A DNA stretch of 64,000 nucleotides. Origin: Bradyrhizobium erythrophlei. Its GTDB lineage: Bacteria > Pseudomonadota > Alphaproteobacteria > Rhizobiales > Xanthobacteraceae. Numbering within the stretch: the first letter of the stretch is position 1; each line of letters starts with the position of its first letter. The stretch covers positions 5,100,501-5,164,500 of the forward strand of contig NZ_LT670849.1 in NCBI RefSeq assembly GCF_900142985.1. Reading direction: 5' to 3'. Below are positions 59,613-64,000 of the stretch, piece by piece. The notes under the pieces were generated by a model. The model had not been told where the DNA came from, did not search any database, and saw only the letters and a list, made by a program, of their open reading frames with translations. Both the position numbers and the translations under genes were made by a program.

Positions 59613-59699
59613 ATGCTTATGTTTTACCTACCGCTCATGATCTTCGAAGCGATGTTTGCAGGGGACAAGCGCAAGGCGGGCGAAGTCGACAGCGATTGA
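59613..59699 (+). CDS. 28-residue membrane microprotein, hypothetical
   Basis: GGAGG at 59600 lies 9 bases before ATG 59613. The frame encodes MLMFYLPLMIFEAMF followed by AGDKRKAGEVDSD, a short membrane helix with a charged tail, and ends at TGA 59697. An in-frame ATG at 59598 would add 5 residues. The good ribosome binding site and amphipathic layout support it; there is no homology evidence. Confidence 0.45.
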   Translation: MLMFYLPLMIFEAMFAGDKRKAGEVDSD

Positions 59700-59815
59700 T
59701 GACAAGGCGCAATCTACCGTTCCGTGTCCATCAGTTTTAGAAAACCGTCATGCAGCGACGCTAGCCTCAACAGGCGCGGTTAATGCTCACAAGGTTGGCC
59801 GCCCATTTCCACTGA

Positions 59816-59853
59816 CCCCGCTCACCCGGTACCCCCGGTGAGCGGGGTTTTTT
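59816..59853 (+). terminator. Rho-independent terminator
   Basis: CCCCGCTCACCCGG and CCGGTGAGCGGGG form a stem of about 13 pairs followed by TTTTTT. It is the clearest terminator in the window. The region between the microprotein stop (59699) and this hairpin has no gene, so it may end a long 3' UTR or a small RNA of unknown start. Confidence 0.85.
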
Positions 59854-59955
59854 AAACCATCGACACAATCCCGAAACCATTTTCCCGAGCGTGCGAAATC
59901 GTCTCGAAACCGGTCCGGCCTAGGTTTCCATCATATAAGGATGGGGATCCGGCAC

Positions 59956-60072
59956 ATGTTTACGCTCAAAATGACACTCATCGCGTTGGCCTGGGGATCA
60001 TTTCTAACGGCAATCGCCCCGGACTTGGCCTACGACCTTCTTCTTGCTGTCGTCGCTTGGTTTACGGTGTAG
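59956..60072 (+). CDS. 38-residue hydrophobic small protein, hypothetical
   Basis: The frame begins at ATG 59956 after AAGGATGGGG and encodes MFTLKMTLIALAWGSFLTAI then APDLAYDLLLAVVAWFTV, ending at TAG 60070. Its two hydrophobic stretches would fit a small inner-membrane hairpin. It follows a terminator and so has its own transcript. Unsupported by homology. Confidence 0.4.
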   Translation: MFTLKMTLIALAWGSFLTAIAPDLAYDLLLAVVAWFTV

Positions 60073-60152
60073 CCGTCCATCCGGCACAAGATCCGAGCGA
60101 CGCTTTACGTCGCTGAGGTCGCAAGGAGCAACGCCGCGAGCAAACGATGCTG

Positions 60153-60377
60153 TTATTGTTTTGCCGTGGCGTCTGCGACACACTTCTTCACCATTTTGCG
60201 CTGCGCATACCAGGACGTTTCGTGGTATTTCGCGTAGCTCTTCACCTGGGCTTTGCAGTCCGCCGTCGTCTTTTGCAGGGCTGCGTTATCGGCAGTCGCC
60301 GCAGCTACGCTGATCGGTGCGTAGATTGTCGTGCCGACGATGGCTGTTGCAACAACGGCCACAATAAGCTTCGTCAT
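60153..60377 (-). CDS. Small exported protein with two cysteines, hypothetical
   Basis: This 74-residue protein has a signal peptide (TKLIVAVVATAIVGTTIYAP) and a short lysine-rich mature part with two cysteines (TADCKAQVK and VKKCVADATA) that could form a disulfide. ATG 60377 is 9 bases after GGATGA. I recognise no family. Located among other very small proteins. Confidence 0.6.
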   Translation of the reverse strand: MTKLIVAVVATAIVGTTIYAPISVAAATADNAALQKTTADCKAQVKSYAKYHETSWYAQRKMVKKCVADATAKQ

Positions 60378-60782
60378 AGAAATCATCCTTTCATCCAATG
60401 CAGATGTGCGCCTACTTAGCGCCGCACAATCGCACGGATCAAGCAGGAGACGTTCAAGCCTTCGCAAGTGTCGGACTTTTTCGTCGATCTTAGCTGCACC
60501 TGCTCATGCAGAAACAATCTGCAATACTTTCGGCACGGGACTGATCATCGCTGGAGTGTCCCGAGATCGTCACGCTGGCAAAACATCCTCCTTGTCCCGG
60601 CACGCATATTGCACGGCGAAGGCGAGGTCGCAGCCTGGCATCCCCCTGATTGCGTTCCTCCCTCCAAACTGGCCCGGCGCACCGGCGTCGGGCCATTTTC
60701 TTCTCGGCGGGTATCCTGGTTTGCGATCCCCGGAATCTTCCGGAGTTCTCTTCGGTTCCATCTCGGCTATGTCAACGCCGCC

Positions 60783-60947
60783 ATGGACCACAGCAGCCAC
60801 GAAAACCAGGATGAGCCGAATTGCCCCAAGTGCGGGCGCAAGCTCGTATTGATTGGATCGCTCCCCAAGATCGGCAGCGAAGTACGAGCGCGCCTCTTCA
60901 AGTGCCTCATTTGCCAGTTGGTCATCCGCGTTCCCCCGCTCGATTGA
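60783..60947 (+). CDS. Small zinc-ribbon protein
   Basis: The 54-residue protein has CPKCG and CLIC knuckles 28 residues apart, with basic residues between them, and begins MDHSSHENQDEP. A larger frame back to 60468 has no sensible sequence before this point, so ATG 60783 is the likely start. It resembles the many short rhizobial zinc ribbons of unknown role. Confidence 0.6.
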   Translation: MDHSSHENQDEPNCPKCGRKLVLIGSLPKIGSEVRARLFKCLICQLVIRVPPLD

Positions 60948-61091
60948 CCGCTTTATCGGCGATGTGCTTGGTCTTGATGCTTGGCAGACGTCAGGAAGTG
61001 ACCTGCTGACGTCCGTTTCCGACCCGGGGCGGACCTCCCGCTAATGTCGTCTAGCCGAGGCAGAAGCGCGCACTCTCCATCTCATGCCTGA

Positions 61092-61589
61092 TCCGTCCCG
61101 GACCTACGCCTTGGCGGCGTTCTGTGCAGCCCCGAATACATCGCGTGCAGACGTCGTACCCACTTGCGCATGGTCAACGCTGCCAGTCCCGCCTATCTGG
61201 CGCGCTACGGCGTCCCTCGATCGCTAGATGATCTCCAGCGTCAGAAACATCGGACAATTCATTTTTCGACGATGCTGGGCGCAAGACCCTATGGATGGGA
61301 ATATCCGGACGGCGACAGCTACGCGACGCTGCAGTTGCCGGGTGCGCTACACGTCAACAGCGCGCAGACCTACGAAGCCGCTGCCCTCGCCGGCCTTGGC
61401 CTGATTCAAGCGCCACTCTTGGGGATCGGCCGATACTTAGAAAGTGGAGCGCTTGTGGAGATCATACCCGATTTTCGTCGCCCGGCGCTCGCCGTGTCCC
61501 TCGTCGTCGCACATCGGAGCAATCTGTCGCGCCGAGTCCGCGCGTTCATGAAATGGATCGAAGGTGTGCTAACGCCGTATCTGGAATAG
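61092..61589 (+). pseudogene. Truncated LysR family regulator, ligand domain only
   Basis: The frame encodes the second half of a LysR effector domain (RMVNAASPAYLARYGVPRSL, LHVNSAQTYEAAALAGLGLI, VSLVVAHRSNLSRRVRAFMK) and ends at a normal position (61587-61589). A TGA at 61089-61091 cuts it off, and no helix-turn-helix is found upstream. LysR-like sequence can be traced back to about 61105 in decayed form. The gene has lost its DNA-binding half. Confidence 0.75.
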
Positions 61590-61767
61590 CGAGCCGCGCT
61601 CTATCGCGTGCGTGATCCCGGCGCGGTAGTGGGCGGGTGAGAGCCTCGGGTCCGTCGCCCGGCCTGGGACAGGCCACGAAAAGACATCCAGTGTGGCAAA
61701 CGTGCACTGGACTACGGGCAACATGCGTGTAGCCTTCTTGTGGGGACCGTGCCGCGGGGGTGGGGCA

Positions 61768-62841
61768 ATGAAAGCCTGGCTGGCTGCCTGCATCGTGGGT
61801 GCTATAACATTCACGGGGACGTTCTATCTGCTTGGCGGAAACACGCCAGCCGTGACCGTGCCGGAAGCAATGCCGGAAGCGGCGGTGAGCGACGAGACGC
61901 CCGCTTGGCCTGCGCTCTCCGCCGCCATGCCGGAGGCATCTGCCGAAGTTGCAACAGCGTCTGGAGCAACGCCTGAAGCGGAGCCTGGCGCGGTGACCGG
62001 AACCGTTTCCGCACCGTCGTCGATGGCCCAGCCGGAAATCAGCGACGATCGCAACGAAACAAAATTGGCGGACGTCAAGTTGGCGGGCACCAAGTTGGCG
62101 GATTTGGGCCAGCAAGATGCCGTCCAGCCGGCAACGCGCGACGCCTCGGACGTTGCTTCAAGCCCGGCGCAGGCGCCGCAGGATTTCAAGTACCTCATCT
62201 ATTACGTCTGGTCCGAAGTGCCGCCTGTCGAGAAGCCGGCGGCAACCGTCCTGAAGTCGCTCAAGGACATCCCGGTCGGCACGCCGGTCGAGGAGATCAA
62301 GCGCGCGTCCGATGCTTTCGGCCTGGACTTCAATTTCATGAAAGCGGTTGCCAAGATCGAGTCTGGTTTCGATCCCAAGCAACGGACGGGATCGTATGTC
62401 GGCCTGTTCCAACTGAGCAAATACGAATTCAACAAATACGGCTCCGGGCAGATTCTCGATGCCCGCGACAATGCCGTTGCGGCCGCCTACAAGGTCATCA
62501 CCGAAGGCATCCTGTTCGGGTGGGTGACGCACCGGACGCCGGACTTGAGCGATCTTTATCTGATCCACCAACAAGGCTGGGAAGGCGCCGCCGAGCACAT
62601 TAGCCAACCCGATCGCATCGCCTGGAAATCCATGTGCGCGACCGGCGAAGGCAAGGAAAAAGGCGAGAAGTGGTGCAAACGCGCGATCTGGCGCAATACC
62701 CTTCCGAAGATCAAAGACACGTGGAAGTCGGTGGACAATCTGCCGTCGGGGGCGTTCGCCGGAATGTGGCGCGAACGGGTTGCCGAGTTCATGTCGAAAT
62801 ACATGGCCACCGCGACCGCCGCCGAACGGGCGAACCAGTAA
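61768..62841 (+). CDS. Lytic transglycosylase-like protein, membrane anchored
   Basis: The 357-residue protein has one membrane or signal segment (KAWLAACIVGAITFTGTFYL), a low-complexity Ala/Glu/Pro linker with a KLAD repeat (about 35-160), and an SLT-type domain: FMKAVAKIESGFDPKQRTGS contains the catalytic glutamate, YVGLFQLSKYEFNKYG follows, and the C-terminal part has two cysteines. It should cleave peptidoglycan in the periplasm. ATG 61768 follows GGGGGTGGGG. It is monocistronic. Confidence 0.85.
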   Translation: MKAWLAACIVGAITFTGTFYLLGGNTPAVTVPEAMPEAAVSDETPAWPALSAAMPEASAEVATASGATPEAEPGAVTGTVSAPSSMAQPEISDDRNETKLADVKLAGTKLADLGQQDAVQPATRDASDVASSPAQAPQDFKYLIYYVWSEVPPVEKPAATVLKSLKDIPVGTPVEEIKRASDAFGLDFNFMKAVAKIESGFDPKQRTGSYVGLFQLSKYEFNKYGSGQILDARDNAVAAAYKVITEGILFGWVTHRTPDLSDLYLIHQQGWEGAAEHISQPDRIAWKSMCATGEGKEKGEKWCKRAIWRNTLPKIKDTWKSVDNLPSGAFAGMWRERVAEFMSKYMATATAAERANQ

Positions 62842-63138
62842 ATTTCCGTTGCGTTGCTTGCGGCCCTTTGCCGACCTCTGGCTTGCTGTACGCCATGTCC
62901 GCTTCCGGTGGCAGAGCAGGCTGAGGCGAGGGCGGTCGTCGATTTCAGCCAATGACCCGAAGCGGACTCAAGTCGGAAAACTCACAGCATGATGAGCTGA
63001 CGATCGGGCAAGGTGCAAGTCTGTATGCACATAGCGCGTGACGATTTTAGACAGTCCATTTTCATCGTAGAACACGCCAACCGCAAACACGCCGAATGCT
63101 GCTTTAATATCCAACCAGGGAAGAGACGGAGGTCGAAA

Positions 63139-63630
63139 ATGCAGTCCCCTACCGTTCCCCCAGAGCTAAAAGGGGCCAAGGGCGACATCATGGCCGCCAA
63201 AATCGAAGTGCCCGTTCTTGCAGTGATGATTTATGGGGTTGTCGAATTCGTCCGACTAGGGTGGTCCCAGGATCATTACTTGTACACTTACGCGCCAGTA
63301 CTCGGTGGCGTTGCTGCATCAGTGGGTCTCTTCACTTATTGTTTTCTCATATCGGCGGAACGAGGTCGTGGCCGAAAGAATGTCCTGCTGATGCTTGGGT
63401 GCCTTCCTTATTCTTATGGGTCATACATTATTGGAGTGCTCGGCCTTTACACAATCTTTGAAGGTATCATCGGCAAGTTTTCACTCTTGTCGATGATTGG
63501 CGGGGTCTTCTGGGTTTTTGTCGGATTTCATCTCATCTACCGGTTCTACCTGTTGACCGAGATCGTCAGACAGCACGATGAACGAGGTAACAGAATCTCT
63601 CCTAACCCTTCCCAGAGTGAGGTGAGCTGA
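63139..63630 (+). CDS. Four-pass membrane protein, hypothetical
   Basis: The 163-residue product has four hydrophobic segments (for example YAPVLGGVAASVGLFTYCFL and YIIGVLGLYTIFEGIIGKF) with short charged loops. The start at ATG 63139 follows a strong GGAGG; the longer frame to 63013 is mostly polar and lacks a ribosome binding site. No family recognised. No neighbouring gene in the same direction. Confidence 0.68.
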   Translation: MQSPTVPPELKGAKGDIMAAKIEVPVLAVMIYGVVEFVRLGWSQDHYLYTYAPVLGGVAASVGLFTYCFLISAERGRGRKNVLLMLGCLPYSYGSYIIGVLGLYTIFEGIIGKFSLLSMIGGVFWVFVGFHLIYRFYLLTEIVRQHDERGNRISPNPSQSEVS

Positions 63631-63679
63631 AGGCGATGTCAGGCCTTGCCGCTTGCTCCAACGTGGCCTGACGTCAAAA

Positions 63680-63865
63680 TCAGAACGGTATCGCCACTTC
63701 CTGCGGATCGAACGAAATGGTTGGCGTGTGAAGATGCGCAGCCGCGGCGATCAGCAGGAGCGACAACGCCCAAATCGCGATCGGCACGCCCAACGGCGAA
63801 CGCCGTAACAGAAAACGCCGCAGCGAGGATGATTTTGGCCCAGAAAGTACGATAGTGGCTGACAT
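63680..63865 (-). CDS. Small single-pass membrane protein, hypothetical
   Basis: This 61-residue protein has an arginine-rich N-terminus (SSLRRFLLRRSP) and one membrane segment (PIAIWALSLLLIAAAAHLH). ATG 63865 is preceded by GAGGTTCTTAA. A frame back to 63893 is possible in another register but lacks these features. No family recognised. Confidence 0.55.
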   Translation of the reverse strand: MSATIVLSGPKSSSLRRFLLRRSPLGVPIAIWALSLLLIAAAAHLHTPTISFDPQEVAIPF

Positions 63866-63936
63866 TTAAGAACCTCGTTTGTTGCCGTCTCAATAAGACG
63901 GTGATGGTTTCTGAAGCTACGTCGATCGATCGCGTC

Positions 63937-64000
63937 TTACGGAAGTGCGCTCAAGCGAGAGGCGAGTTCGTCGGGCGACATGCCCGGCGCCTTGGACGCC
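63937..64000 (-). CDS. 3' end of a gene running off the window edge
   Basis: On the minus strand a frame enters from base 64000 and encodes ASKAPGMSPDELASRLSALP before TAA at 63937-63939. The sequence is protein-like (helical, acidic-basic mix), but the visible part is too short to identify. Confidence 0.4.
   Translation of the reverse strand, partial: ASKAPGMSPDELASRLSALP

Noticed and set aside
60331..60852. Plus-strand open frame of 173 codons
   Set aside because: It is antisense to the small exported protein at its start and overlaps the zinc-ribbon gene in another frame at its end; no coherent protein sequence.
61005..61035. GTCCG...CGGAC inverted repeat and similar sequence near 62895-62970 as a transposon end
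   Set aside because: The arms are short (5-6 bases) and the two places share only scattered similarity; probably decayed intergenic repeats, not enough to annotate.
1..64000. CRISPR array, prophage, insertion sequence, tRNA or rRNA
   Set aside because: No regular direct repeats with spacers, no transposase or phage gene, and no cloverleaf or rRNA sequence was seen. The repeats present are isolated palindromes.

Overview
The window reads as chromosomal DNA of a high-GC alphaproteobacterium, most likely Bradyrhizobium or a close relative (Nitrobacteraceae). This is inferred from gene families, codon use and the dispersed palindromic repeats; no marker gene (rRNA, tRNA, housekeeping locus) is present. 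It is a metabolic and transport region with no phage, insertion sequence, CRISPR array or RNA gene that I can support.

Layout. 0-7.5 kb: large subunit of a molybdenum hydroxylase (coupled to a gene cut by the window edge), an orphan amino-acid-type binding protein, a CHASE-GGDEF-EAL c-di-GMP protein and a TauE/SafE exporter. 7.5-20 kb: the most coherent block, an aromatic acyl-CoA catabolic cluster with an SDR, an enoyl-CoA hydratase, a fused flavin monooxygenase/Old Yellow Enzyme of the 2-aminobenzoyl-CoA or salicylyl-CoA hydroxylase type, a second flavin monooxygenase, a cupin, a binding protein, a MarR regulator, a formamidase-like hydrolase, an aryl-CoA ligase and a RidA protein. Four promoters in this block share an AT-rich motif that I propose as the MarR operator. 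20-27 kb: CHAD protein, Crp-type regulator with a TGTGA-N6-TCACA site just downstream, and a branched-chain-type ABC transporter whose two ATPases are fused. 27-36.6 kb: ClpS behind a cyclase-family hydrolase, an SGNH hydrolase/acyltransferase pair, exported hydrolase and lactonase, small proteins, an unrecognised membrane protein and an M28 peptidase lacking the usual Glu-Glu pair. 36.6-40.5 kb: complete TRAP transporter with a divergent FadR-type regulator. 40.5-49.4 kb: a two-subunit Mo hydroxylase translationally coupled to a ModA-like protein without a signal peptide, two orphan binding proteins, an MmgE/PrpD protein and an SDR. 49.5-55.2 kb: membrane methyltransferase, molybdopterin oxidoreductase, enoyl-CoA hydratase, a porin remnant and an exported amidohydrolase. 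55.2-64 kb: a looser region with a CadC-like TPR regulator, a probable methanethiol S-methyltransferase, many very small membrane or secreted proteins, a decayed LysR gene and a lytic transglycosylase.

How it fits together. In the central block a carboxylate would be taken up (binding protein at 14.3 kb, perhaps using the ABC permeases at 22-25 kb), activated by the ligase, dearomatised by the fused monooxygenase/reductase, relieved of its enamine nitrogen by RidA and degraded by the hydratase and SDR, under MarR control. The true substrate (anthranilate, salicylate or another 2-substituted benzoate) cannot be settled from sequence alone.
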